Counted from the first letter of the stretch, positions 33,615-41,908 are shown. The stretch: 50,492 nucleotides of DNA from Candidatus Kerfeldbacteria bacterium (GCA_018500015.2 JAHBAR020000026.1:1-50492), one strand, 5' to 3'. A program made the numbers and translations. The notes: generated by a model not told the origin, from the letters alone.

Positions 33615-35405
33615 ATGAAGCGTATACGCAACTTTTGTATTATTGCCCATATTGACCACGGAAAGTCCACTCTGGCCGACCGTATTTTAGAAATCACGCA
33701 TACTGTTGAGCAGCGAGAAATGAAAGAGCAGATGCTCGATCAAATGGAGCTTGAGCGTGAGCGCGGTATTACCATTAAACTTCAGCCTGTGCGTATGCAG
33801 TTTGTGAAGGATGGTGTGCCGTACACAATTAATCTTATCGATACTCCGGGGCACGTGGATTTTACATATGAAGTGTCTCGAAGTTTACAAGCGTGCGAAG
33901 GTGCGGTGCTTGTTGTTGATGCAACGCAGGGCATTCAAGCGCAGACCATTGCAAATCTCTATCTTGCCTTAGAACAAAATCTGACGATTATTCCTGTCAT
34001 TAATAAAATAGATCTGCCAGCTTCCAATGTTTCGCGCGTGACAGAAGAAATTGTCAATTTATTGGGATGCGATCCATCCGAGATCGTTCCTGTTTCTGCA
34101 AAAACAGGGGAGAATGTAGAACGTATTTTACACGCAATCATTGAGCGTGTTCCTGAACCTATCGGTGAAGAGTCTGCTCCCGCACGGGCATTGATTTTTG
34201 ACTCTGTGTTCGATGATTACCGCGGCGTGATTGCGTATGTCCGCATGGTTGACGGCACATTCGCTCGTGGACAACAACTGTACCTTATGGGTAAAAAAAC
34301 CGCCTCCTCTGTTTTAGAGGTTGGATACTTTCATCCAAAATTAGTTTCCGAAGACACCTTGCGTGCAGGGGATATTGGATATATTGTCACCGGCTTTAAG
34401 GGGGTTGAGGATGCGCGTGTTGGTGACACTATTACAAATAAAGAGCATCAAGCAACAGCGGCATTGCCCGGGTATAAAGAGGTGAAGCCGATGGTGTTTG
34501 CTGGAGTGTATGCAAAAGATAGCTCCAAATACCCAGTGTTGCGCGAAGCCATGGGCAAGCTCAAGCTCAATGACGCTGCGTTGGTGTTTGAACCGGAGAA
34601 TTCTACGGCGCTTGGATTTGGTTTTCGTTGTGGGTTCTTAGGTCTTCTGCACCTCGATATTGTTTCTGAACGTCTGCGTCGTGAGTTTGGATTGGATTTG
34701 ATTGTGACAACGCCCTCTGTTGCATATCGTGTGCACCGTACAAACGGAGCGGTGGAAATTATTTCCTCACCACTCGATCTTCCTGATCGTACGCACATAG
34801 ATCATATCGAGGAGCCAACTATGGCTGTGGACATTGTCACGCCAACACAATACATCGGTTCAATCATGCAGCTCGTAAATGAGAAGCGAGGAAAGCCGCG
34901 CGAGCATGAGATAGAGTACCTCGAAGAAACGCGCGCTATTTTGCATTACGAAATTCCTCTTGCCGGTATTGTTGTCGATTTCTACGACAAGCTTAAAAAT
35001 GTAAGCTCAGGATACGCTTCGCTCAACTATGATTTTGCTGGTTTCACTGAAGCTGATCTCGTTCGTATGGATATTTTGGTTGCTGAAGAGGCTGTAGGGC
35101 CGTTGGCATCCATGGTATACGCCGATGAAGCCCAACGAGCAGGTAGGGTGGTGTGTGAATCGTTAAAAGAGTTGTTGCCGCGCCAAATGTTTGAGATCAA
35201 GATTCAAGCAGCTATTGGCCAAAAAGTGATCGCTTCCGAGCGTTTGCCCGCAATGCGTAAGGATGTGACGGCGAAATTATATGGTGGCGACGTGACGCGT
35301 AAGCGTAAATTGCTTGAAAAGCAGAAAGCTGGTAAAAAACGGATGAAAACCATGGGAAAGGTGGACATACCTCAAGAAGCATTTTTGGCCATTTTAAAGA
35401 GATAA
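33615..35405 (+). CDS. lepA: Elongation factor 4 (LepA)
   Basis: 596 residues, full length. A ribosome-associated GTPase affecting tRNA back-translocation and initiation. G motifs: G1 AHIDHGKSTLADR, G2 region RERGITIKLQ, G3 DTPGHVDF, G4 NKIDL, G5 SAKTGENV. The EF4-specific C terminus includes KVDIPQEAFLAILKR. Flanked by its own promoter and by a perfect palindrome containing the stop codon, so it looks like a single-gene transcription unit. Confidence 0.97.
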   Translation: MKRIRNFCIIAHIDHGKSTLADRILEITHTVEQREMKEQMLDQMELERERGITIKLQPVRMQFVKDGVPYTINLIDTPGHVDFTYEVSRSLQACEGAVLVVDATQGIQAQTIANLYLALEQNLTIIPVINKIDLPASNVSRVTEEIVNLLGCDPSEIVPVSAKTGENVERILHAIIERVPEPIGEESAPARALIFDSVFDDYRGVIAYVRMVDGTFARGQQLYLMGKKTASSVLEVGYFHPKLVSEDTLRAGDIGYIVTGFKGVEDARVGDTITNKEHQATAALPGYKEVKPMVFAGVYAKDSSKYPVLREAMGKLKLNDAALVFEPENSTALGFGFRCGFLGLLHLDIVSERLRREFGLDLIVTTPSVAYRVHRTNGAVEIISSPLDLPDRTHIDHIEEPTMAVDIVTPTQYIGSIMQLVNEKRGKPREHEIEYLEETRAILHYEIPLAGIVVDFYDKLKNVSSGYASLNYDFAGFTEADLVRMDILVAEEAVGPLASMVYADEAQRAGRVVCESLKELLPRQMFEIKIQAAIGQKVIASERLPAMRKDVTAKLYGGDVTRKRKLLEKQKAGKKRMKTMGKVDIPQEAFLAILKR

Positions 35406-35430
35406 TAGAGCTAAATTTAGCTCTATTATC
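35401..35430 (+). terminator. Perfect 30-base palindrome containing the lepA stop codon
   Basis: GATAATAGAGCTAAA (35401-35415) is followed without spacer by its exact reverse complement (35416-35430). The stop TAA occupies 35403-35405. A pyrimidine-rich stretch TCTTTCTCTC follows. In RNA the hairpin would need to open a few central pairs for a loop. Probably a terminator; the symmetry means it works equally on both strands. Confidence 0.65.
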
Positions 35431-35449
35431 TCTTTCTCTCTACAGAGAT

Positions 35450-35477
35450 TTGACATTTTTTTGTTAAAGAGTAAGAT
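35450..35477 (+). promoter_or_regulatory. Promoter of the candidate small RNA
   Basis: A perfect -35 TTGACA (35450-35455), 16 bases, -10 TAAGAT (35472-35477). Predicted start near 35484. No open reading frame with recognisable start signals follows, but a strong hairpin and an intrinsic terminator do. Confidence 0.6.
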
Positions 35478-35483
35478 CGTGTG

Positions 35484-35662
35484 TCAAATCAGGCTGGGTA
35501 TTTTGCCATGCGGTTTGAACACAAAGAGGTGATGCCTCTGATGCGTGACTCCTCCTCAACGCATCATCGAGGCGTCACCTCTTTGTGCCTCAAGCTTATA
35601 AATCTACTTACTGTCAAAAAGCCAAAGCACTGGCAAAGCCAGCTCCTTTGGCTTTTTGATCC
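35484..35662 (+). ncRNA. Candidate structured small RNA
   Basis: About 175 bases between a promoter and an intrinsic terminator, unlike any RNA family I can name. The core is a long hairpin. GGTTTGA (35512-35518) pairs with TCAAGCT (35590-35596, two wobbles). CACAAAGAGGTGA with GCCTC (35520-35538) pairs with 35569-35587 apart from one T-G wobble. GATGCGT (35540-35546) then pairs with ACGCATC (35559-35565). The terminal loop 35547-35558 contains CCTCCT, the 16S anti-Shine-Dalgarno word. A 5' segment TCAAA (35484-35488) can pair with TTTGA (35514-35518). It lacks the SRP RNA tetraloop region, the tmRNA start and RNase P core words. A 6S-like or antisense-type regulator is conceivable. Confidence 0.55.
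35615..35660 (+). terminator. Intrinsic terminator of the candidate small RNA
   Basis: CAAAAAGCCAAAG (35615-35627) pairs with CTTTGGCTTTTTG (35646-35658); inside it CTGGC (35630-35634) and GCCAG (35638-35642) form a second stem with an AAA loop. The T-run is within the 3' arm. Strong classical form, and it could act in both directions. Confidence 0.75.
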
Positions 35663-35678
35663 TACGGACGTGTTGTTC

Positions 35679-35733
35679 GCTTTTTTGCCTCCCGCGCTGT
35701 ACTAATATGTACAGCTTGGTCGGTCAAAAAAGC
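35679..35733. repeat. Nested hairpin, possibly a second bidirectional terminator
   Basis: GCTTTTTTG (35679-35687) pairs with CAAAAAAGC (35725-35733), enclosing GCTGTAC (35696-35702), a six-base loop and GTACAGC (35709-35715). T-rich and A-rich arms make it terminator-like on either strand. Confidence 0.45.
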
Positions 35734-35789
35734 TCCACAACGACGCAGTAAGCACATTTCTTAAGCTTGAGGTTTTTTACAAAATAAAG

Positions 35790-35930
35790 TTGTGATCTCG
35801 TGCTGAGGAAACCAGAGGGTGACGCCGGAGCAGGGACCCTGTCCGCACGGAGTCGCTTGCGACGAGTACGGACGGGGTGCGTAGTGCGGCAGGACCCGCG
35901 TATTAAACGGTGACAGGACCCGTGTAACTT
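35790..35930. other. GC-rich non-coding segment with hairpin and short repeats
   Basis: Locally GC-rich with no plausible coding frame. CCCTGTCCG (35837-35845) pairs with CGGACGGGG (35869-35877, one T-G wobble) around the inner hairpin GTCGC-TT-GCGAC (35852-35863). CAGGACCCGCGTA and CAGGACCCGTGTA repeat at about 35890 and 35914. It lies just before the ftsW promoter. It could be an untranslated RNA or a decayed repeat; I cannot identify it. Confidence 0.35.
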
Positions 35931-35939
35931 TGATATACT
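35910..35939 (+). promoter_or_regulatory. Promoter for ftsW-murG
   Basis: -35 GTGACA (35910-35915), 18 bases, -10 TATACT (35934-35939) with TGA before it. Ten bases to ATG 35950, so the leader should be about four bases. No Shine-Dalgarno. Confidence 0.6.
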
Positions 35940-35949
35940 ACAACGCGTT

Positions 35950-37110
35950 ATGAAACGACAACGCTCTCATTCCTCTTCGCGTGGGAATATCAAAACCCAC
36001 GTTCGTTTTATGTTTAAGGGCATCCGTGGTGGCGACCCTGTTTTTTTAGGAACACTGATTACACTGATTCTTTTTGGTCTGATCATGCTCACTTCTGCAA
36101 GCTCAGCATTAGGTCAATATGAACATAAAGATAGTTTTTATTATTTAAAGCATCAAGTGTTTAACGGTATTATTTTGGGCACGTTTGCTTTTATATTTAT
36201 GAGCACGGTGAATTATCGTGTGTGGAAAAAAAATGCATTTGCTCTGCTTATCGTAAGTATCGTGATGTTGTTGTTGGTCTTTACCCCCTTGGGTGCTAGC
36301 GCATTAGGCGCAAGTCGTTGGATCGACATCGGCAGCTTCAACTTTCAACCTTCGGAAATGGTGAAGCTTACCTTTTTGCTTTATCTTGCTGCATGGTTTG
36401 AACGCAAAGGACGACACATTGAGGATTCAACATATAGCTTTTTGCCGTTCATGGCACTTTTGGGAACGTTGGTGCTCATTATTGCCGGAGCTCAACAAGA
36501 CTTGGGTACTATGACAGTGATCGCATCGATCGCTATTGGTATGTATTTTGTTGCCGGGGCTCAACTCAAGCACATGGCTGCGATTGCCGGCATAGGCGCA
36601 GCAGCAGTGGCTACCCTTGTTGTAATTGCTCCATATCGCATTGCTCGTATTACCACCTTTTTGCATCCAGAAAGTACAAACACGCTCGGCGAAGGGTATC
36701 ACATCATTCAAGCGCTCATCGCCATTGGTTCTGGCGGATTGTTTGGTGTGGGTTTGGGTCACTCATTACAAAAATATAGTTATGTTCCTGAAGTTGCAAC
36801 CGACTCCATTTTTGCCATTATCTCCGAAGAGCTGGGCTTTCTGTTTTCATTTGGATTGGTTGCCCTCTATATTGTTTTATTATGGCGCATGCTTCGTATT
36901 GCCCGCAACGCTCAAGATTTGTTTGGAAAGTATGTCGTCCTTGGTATTACAGTATGGATTGGGTTCCAGGCATTTGTAAATATTGGAGCAATGCTATCGA
37001 TGTGGCCATTAACCGGCATTCCGTTGCCCTTCATCAGTTTTGGGAGTACGTCGCTGATCATGTTGCTTGCAGCGTGTGGATTGGTACATAATATTTCTCG
37101 AAGATCATAA
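35950..37110 (+). CDS. ftsW: SEDS glycosyltransferase FtsW
   Basis: 386 residues with about ten membrane helices. SEDS proteins polymerise lipid II into glycan strands together with a class B PBP. Typical words: LGASRWIDIGSFNFQPSEMVKL, AGAQQDLGTM, the loop with FLHPESTNTLGEGYHIIQALIAIGSGG, SDSIFAII-type motif (TDSIFAIISEELGF), and the C-terminal TGIPLPFISFGSTS. A direct murG neighbour favours FtsW (septal) over RodA, but the two cannot be firmly separated by eye. Confidence 0.9.
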   Translation: MKRQRSHSSSRGNIKTHVRFMFKGIRGGDPVFLGTLITLILFGLIMLTSASSALGQYEHKDSFYYLKHQVFNGIILGTFAFIFMSTVNYRVWKKNAFALLIVSIVMLLLVFTPLGASALGASRWIDIGSFNFQPSEMVKLTFLLYLAAWFERKGRHIEDSTYSFLPFMALLGTLVLIIAGAQQDLGTMTVIASIAIGMYFVAGAQLKHMAAIAGIGAAAVATLVVIAPYRIARITTFLHPESTNTLGEGYHIIQALIAIGSGGLFGVGLGHSLQKYSYVPEVATDSIFAIISEELGFLFSFGLVALYIVLLWRMLRIARNAQDLFGKYVVLGITVWIGFQAFVNIGAMLSMWPLTGIPLPFISFGSTSLIMLLAACGLVHNISRRS

Positions 37111-37112
37111 CT

Positions 37113-38138
37113 ATGGCTCGTATTGTGTGTGCAGGTGGAGGAACATTGGGCTCAGTAACGCCTCTATTGGCCCTTGTGCCAGAATTACAGAAGCGCAATG
37201 CTGAGGTGACATGGATTGGTACCTATCGCGGCCCAGAGCGGCAAGTTGTTGAAGGTGCCGGTGTTCGATTTTTTCCAATCGTCGCTCCAAAATTTCGTCG
37301 ATACATATCGTGGCGCCATCTCTTGCTTCCGTGTGAATTTTTGTTTTCGCTTATTCAAAGCTTTTGTCTTCTTGCGTATCTGCGTCCGCATCTCGTTCTT
37401 TCTGCCGGAGGATTTGTTGCAGTGCCGGTTATATGGTTGGGTAAGGTGTTTGGTGCAAAAGTGATTGTGCATCAACAAGATGTTGAGGTGGGTTTAGCAA
37501 ATCGACTCTCATTTTTTGTGGCTGATATTATTACAACAGCACTGCCTCTTCACGAGCGAGTTATCAATCGACACAATGTTGTATGGACAGGCAATCCTGT
37601 GCGCGACCTTGCGCCAACAACCCACATCTTTTCGCACACAGGCCCAACCATTCTTATATTTGGTGGGGGCACAGGTGCTGCAGGTATCAACGCTCTTGTG
37701 AGCAAAGAGCTCTGCGTCAATGCAACGGTCATTCACATTACCGGAGCAGGAAAATCGAGTGCGTCATTTGAAGATCCTCACTACATAACCTTTCCTTTTT
37801 TACGCGAAGAGATGAAAGAAGCTCTTGCGCGTGCTGATGTTGTGGTGTGTCGCGCAGGTCTAGGGACACTCTCAGAGTTGGCAGCACTAAAAAAAGCCGC
37901 AATTATTATTCCACTTCCCGGGACGCATCAAGAAAAAAATGCACAACTTCTCACAGAGCATCATGCCGCGGTTGTGCGAACTCAATCTGATCTCACGCCC
38001 ACAGCGCTCGCGAATCAAGTTGCAGAGCTACTTGCGAACCCTTTAGCTCGCCACACTTTAGGCTCCTCTCTCCACGCGCTCTTTCCACAAAACACTGTAG
38101 GACGCTATGGCGAAATCATTGATGCGACTTTGCGCTGA
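37113..38138 (+). CDS. murG: MurG N-acetylglucosaminyltransferase
   Basis: 341 residues, GT28 family. It adds GlcNAc to lipid I to make lipid II on the cytoplasmic membrane face. The first glycine loop is CAGGGTLGSVTPLLAL; most MurG have GGTGGH, so the His is replaced by Ser here. Other motifs are normal: VLSAGGFVAVPVI, HQQDVEVGLANR, WTGNPVR, the second Gly-rich loop FGGGTGAAGIN and the UDP-GlcNAc site CRAGLGTLSELAALKKAAIIIPLPG. It lies two bases after ftsW. Confidence 0.92.
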   Translation: MARIVCAGGGTLGSVTPLLALVPELQKRNAEVTWIGTYRGPERQVVEGAGVRFFPIVAPKFRRYISWRHLLLPCEFLFSLIQSFCLLAYLRPHLVLSAGGFVAVPVIWLGKVFGAKVIVHQQDVEVGLANRLSFFVADIITTALPLHERVINRHNVVWTGNPVRDLAPTTHIFSHTGPTILIFGGGTGAAGINALVSKELCVNATVIHITGAGKSSASFEDPHYITFPFLREEMKEALARADVVVCRAGLGTLSELAALKKAAIIIPLPGTHQEKNAQLLTEHHAAVVRTQSDLTPTALANQVAELLANPLARHTLGSSLHALFPQNTVGRYGEIIDATLR

Positions 38139-38164
38139 GAGGTTTGAATGTATTTGAATACAAG

Positions 38165-38193
38165 TTGCAAACAGAGCGGCAATATGGTATAGT
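38165..38193 (+). promoter_or_regulatory. Promoter for the 38205 gene and VirD4-like ATPase
   Basis: -35 TTGCAA (38165-38170), exactly 17 bases, -10 TATAGT (38188-38193) with an extended TGG. Eleven bases to ATG 38205, giving about a five-base leader. Confidence 0.65.
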
Positions 38194-38204
38194 CTGCTCG
38201 ATAT

Positions 38205-38765
38205 ATGCCTGGATTTTCCCCAGAAAAATTCCCTGACACACAAACACAAATTCCACAAACTCCAGCTGAACAGTCGCCTGTGGTTCCTGATGTTCTTCGT
38301 GATGTGAATCTGCCTGCACCGGAGAGTATTGGCGTTCCTGACCGAGTAAAAGATCAGCACCCTGATCTTATACACGATGCACAGGCGCTGAACGCTGAAA
38401 TTCCTCAACCAGCAAAGGGAAAAAGTATCCCTGCACTACCGGCGCAGGCGGTTCAAAAAACAGCGCAACGTGAAGAGCTTGAAGAAATTCTCGCTGATCG
38501 TGTTGCAGAGGTCTATCAAATGCTTTCACCAAAAGAACAAGAGCAATTTCGTAAAGCCGGTGAAGAGGCGGTCACTAAAATTGAAATATTGATGATGCAG
38601 TTCAAGGCCACTGCGCGTGCTGTTGTGCAAATCATCCGTCAATGGTTACGCACTATTCCTCGTGTCAATGCATTTTTTCTTGAGCAAGAATCCAAAATCA
38701 AAACCGATCGTGTGCTCAAAATGCAACAGCGTCTAAAAGCACAACATCATAAAACGCATCTATAA
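38205..38765 (+). CDS. Hypothetical cytoplasmic protein upstream of the VirD4-like ATPase
   Basis: 186 residues, family not recognised. The first 85 residues are Pro/Gln-rich and probably disordered; the second half is helical and charged (REELEEILADRVAEVYQML, SPKEQEQFRKAGEEAVTKIE) and ends in a conserved-looking basic stretch, VNAFFLEQESKIKTDRVLKM. No membrane segment or signal peptide. It shares a promoter with the ATPase ten bases downstream, so it may be an adaptor or regulator of that protein. Confidence 0.72.
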   Translation: MPGFSPEKFPDTQTQIPQTPAEQSPVVPDVLRDVNLPAPESIGVPDRVKDQHPDLIHDAQALNAEIPQPAKGKSIPALPAQAVQKTAQREELEEILADRVAEVYQMLSPKEQEQFRKAGEEAVTKIEILMMQFKATARAVVQIIRQWLRTIPRVNAFFLEQESKIKTDRVLKMQQRLKAQHHKTHL

Positions 38766-38775
38766 ACCCCCTTGT

Positions 38776-41307
38776 ATGTTTGATTTTTTTTCTGATCCTG
38801 AACTCACAGCAATCGTTATTTTGTATATTCTTGTATCGATTGTCATCATCCTTATCGCGATCGCTTTTTTGCGCTTTATTCTTCCTCGCGGCATGCATAA
38901 AGCCGATGCCTTTCGTATGGCGGTCTTGCGTATCACCATTCCAAAAGAAGGACAGAACGACGACCAAACTCACAAGCAGATGACAGCAGAGCAAATCAAG
39001 CAACGCATCTCCGTTGCTGAGTCTATTTTTGCAACACTTGGAGGAATGTCTCCGCAAAAAGCATTCTGGCTTGGACGCAGTGACCATTTTTCTTTGGAGA
39101 TTGTTACAGAGCACGATGGCTTAATCAGTTTTTATGCAGCAGTGCCTCGTACGCTGCGTCAGTATTTTGAGCAACAAATTCACGCTCAGTATGAGATGGC
39201 GGAAATTGTAGAGATGGAAGATTATAATATTTTTGGTCCGCAAAGCGCTATTGTTGGTACCAGTTTGCATTTGGCAAATCATCAGATGTATTCCATTCTC
39301 ACGTACGACAAAATGGAGTCTGACCCAATGAATGCGCTCACGAACGTGTTGTCGAAAATTGAAAAAACAGAAGGCGCGGCAATCCAGTTTGTGTTACGTC
39401 CTGCTCATGGTAACTGGCGTACTATGCCGGTGAAAGTTGCACGCACGGTACAGCAAGGTAAGAGTATCAACCAAGCCATGAACGAGGTGAAGGCAAACAT
39501 CATCGTAAAAGCGTGGAATGAAATTTGGAAAACGATCAACTCTTCAGCGAATAAAAAAAATCAAGGCATAGACCCTCAAACCAATCGCGAGTATCGTTTG
39601 AGCCCAATGGAAACAGAGGTGGTGAAGATGCTTGAACAAAAAGCGTCCAAATCTGGTTTTGAGGTTAACATTCGTATTGTGGTTTCAGCTCAGAATAAGG
39701 AGATCGCTGAGTTTAAGCTCAACAACATCGTCAGTGTTTTTGCGCAGTATGCGGAGTATCAGTATGGCAATACATTTGTTGCAGCACATGGAAAAGATCA
39801 CACTAAAGTGATTCACGATTTCATCTATCGTGCATTCCATGAACGCAAAAGTTTTGTGCTCAACACTAAAGAGATGGCGACGCTCTGGCACTTGCCACTT
39901 CCTTCCACCGAAACGCCGAATATTCGCTGGCTCGGTGCGCGCAAAGCGCCACCGCCTGCAAACATGCCTAAAGAAGGTGTTGTTCTTGGAAAGGTCGACT
40001 ATCGCGGCGTTGAGACTTTAGTTCGCATGAAGCGCGCCGACCGTCGTCGTCACGCCTACATCATCGGTAAATCTGGTTCCGGTAAATCGGTGCTCATGAC
40101 CTCGATGGCAATTCAAGATATTCAAAACGGTGAGGGTGTCGCGGTCATCGATCCGCACGGCGACCTTATTGAAGATATTTTGCCGCACATTCCACCAGAA
40201 CGCGCTGATGATGTCATCATTTTCAATCCGTCGGATATTGAACGTCCAGTTGGCCTCAATATGATGGAATACGAGAGTCCTGAGCAGCGCGACTTTGCCG
40301 TGCAAGAAATGATTGCGATTTTCTACAAAATGTTCGGCGAAGAGATGATCGGTCCGATGTTTGAACACTACATGCGCAACGCTATGCTTGCGTTGATGGA
40401 AGATCAAGAGGCGGGTGCAACTCTCCTCGAAATTCCGCGCTTGTTTACCGATGAAAAATTCCGCAAGCAGAAAATTGCAAAAGTACAAAATATGATCGTG
40501 CGCAACTTTTGGGAAGGTGAGTACGAACAATCGCAACAAGGTCAGCAAGCCGCCGACATGTTGTCGTATTTGATCTCCAAAATCGGTCGTTTTCTTACGA
40601 ACGACATGATGCGTAACATTATTGGTCAAGCGAAGTCATCGTTCAATATTCGCGAAGTGATGGATCATCAAAAAATATTACTCGTGAATCTTTCCAAAGG
40701 AACTGTTGGTGAAGTGAACTCTTCATTGCTCGGCTTTATCATGGTGTCCAAAATTCAGATGGCTGCGATGGCGCGTGCAGATATGGCAAAAGAGAAGCGT
40801 AAAGATTTTTATCTCTATGTTGACGAGTTTCAAAATTTCACCACTGATTCGATTTCAACAATTTTGTCTGAGGCTCGTAAGTACATGCTCGACCTCACAC
40901 TCGCGCACCAGTATGTCGCCCAACTTGTAAAGAATAATGACACACGTATTCGCGATGCAATCTTCGGTAACGTGGGTACGATGGCCGCGTTCCGCGTGGG
41001 TGCCGATGATGTTGAAGTGCTCGCCAAAGAGTTTGCGCCAGTGTTCGACCAGCATGACATTTTGAATGTTGAGCAGTATACGGCAAACATTAAACTCCTC
41101 ATCGACAACACAGCGTCGCGACCGTTTAATATGAAGACACTGCTTCCTCCACACGGCAATAACGCCATCGTCCCTCATTTGAAGGAGCTTTCGCGTCAAA
41201 AATACGGCCGCCCACGCCTTGAGGTGGAAGAAGAGATTCGCGATCGCGCCCAATGGGATACGCTCAATAAGCAAAATAGCTTCCTTGGCCCCGAATCCTT
41301 TATCTAG
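38776..41307 (+). CDS. VirD4/TraG-like membrane-anchored ATPase
   Basis: 843 residues. One N-terminal membrane helix (about residues 9-34) precedes a region of about 350 residues without recognised motif, then a FtsK/HerA-superfamily ATPase. Walker A is GKSGSGKS (431-438), IDPHGDLIEDIL follows, Walker B is LYVDEFQNF with Asp683-Glu684, and the next block DLTLAHQYVAQL is a sensor region as in type IV coupling proteins. The family (TraG/VirD4, often labelled 'type IV secretory system DNA transfer protein' in CPR) moves DNA or protein across membranes. No other conjugation gene is present, and the signal peptidase gene follows. Confidence 0.88.
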   Translation: MFDFFSDPELTAIVILYILVSIVIILIAIAFLRFILPRGMHKADAFRMAVLRITIPKEGQNDDQTHKQMTAEQIKQRISVAESIFATLGGMSPQKAFWLGRSDHFSLEIVTEHDGLISFYAAVPRTLRQYFEQQIHAQYEMAEIVEMEDYNIFGPQSAIVGTSLHLANHQMYSILTYDKMESDPMNALTNVLSKIEKTEGAAIQFVLRPAHGNWRTMPVKVARTVQQGKSINQAMNEVKANIIVKAWNEIWKTINSSANKKNQGIDPQTNREYRLSPMETEVVKMLEQKASKSGFEVNIRIVVSAQNKEIAEFKLNNIVSVFAQYAEYQYGNTFVAAHGKDHTKVIHDFIYRAFHERKSFVLNTKEMATLWHLPLPSTETPNIRWLGARKAPPPANMPKEGVVLGKVDYRGVETLVRMKRADRRRHAYIIGKSGSGKSVLMTSMAIQDIQNGEGVAVIDPHGDLIEDILPHIPPERADDVIIFNPSDIERPVGLNMMEYESPEQRDFAVQEMIAIFYKMFGEEMIGPMFEHYMRNAMLALMEDQEAGATLLEIPRLFTDEKFRKQKIAKVQNMIVRNFWEGEYEQSQQGQQAADMLSYLISKIGRFLTNDMMRNIIGQAKSSFNIREVMDHQKILLVNLSKGTVGEVNSSLLGFIMVSKIQMAAMARADMAKEKRKDFYLYVDEFQNFTTDSISTILSEARKYMLDLTLAHQYVAQLVKNNDTRIRDAIFGNVGTMAAFRVGADDVEVLAKEFAPVFDQHDILNVEQYTANIKLLIDNTASRPFNMKTLLPPHGNNAIVPHLKELSRQKYGRPRLEVEEEIRDRAQWDTLNKQNSFLGPESFI

Positions 41308-41336
41308 TTGAAGCAGTTCATTTTCCATGATATAAT
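41308..41336 (+). promoter_or_regulatory. Promoter for lepB-hisS
   Basis: -35 TTGAAG (41308-41313), exactly 17 bases, consensus -10 TATAAT (41331-41336) with an extended TGA. Nine bases to ATG 41346, so only a two to three base leader. Confidence 0.7.
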
Positions 41337-41345
41337 CGCTTAGTT

Positions 41346-41900
41346 ATGAACATTACGCTCACTCCGCGTCAACTGGCTGTGCTCGATTTTTTTAAAACTG
41401 TGGCCATCGCTCTGGCGATTATTTTGCCTATTCGTTTTTTTATCGCGCAGCCGTTTTATGTACGCGGCTCTTCAATGGAGCCTAATTTTCATGACTTTGA
41501 ATACCTCTTCACTGAGGAGGTGTCGTACTACTTTCACGCGCCGGTGCGCGGAGATGTTGTTGTACTTAAAAATCCCCAAGATGAGTCTGAGTACTTTATT
41601 AAACGCATCATTGGTATTCCCGGTGAACATGTGGAGGTACGGGAAAAAACAGTATATATCAATGACGTGCAACTCGATGAGTCTGCATATCTTGCCGAAG
41701 ATGTTGACACATGGGGCTCTGTGGATGTAACGCTCGGAGCAGATCAATACTTTGTGATGGGGGACAATCGCGGTGTCAGCCTTGACTCTCGAGTGTTTGG
41801 TCCACTCAACCGCACAGAGATTGTCGGGCGCGCGTGGATTCGTATATTCCCATTCTCTCGCATCGCACATTTTAGCGAAATTAACTATCCATCTAACTAA
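41346..41900 (+). CDS. lepB: Signal peptidase I
   Basis: 184 residues, Gram-positive size. It removes signal peptides from exported proteins at the outer membrane face. One N-terminal membrane helix (about residues 14-34), catalytic Ser43 in GSSMEPNF, general-base Lys86 in YFIKRIIGIPGE, and the box VMGDNRGVSLDSR. All required motifs are present. The many exported proteins in this window are its likely substrates. Confidence 0.95.
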   Translation: MNITLTPRQLAVLDFFKTVAIALAIILPIRFFIAQPFYVRGSSMEPNFHDFEYLFTEEVSYYFHAPVRGDVVVLKNPQDESEYFIKRIIGIPGEHVEVREKTVYINDVQLDESAYLAEDVDTWGSVDVTLGADQYFVMGDNRGVSLDSRVFGPLNRTEIVGRAWIRIFPFSRIAHFSEINYPSN

Positions 41901-41908
41901 TACTCTGT

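Noticed and set aside
35790-35930. Possible RNase P, SRP or tmRNA gene
   Set aside because: GAGGAAA occurs, but the other universally conserved core words of RNase P RNA, the SRP tetraloop region and the tmRNA ends are absent.
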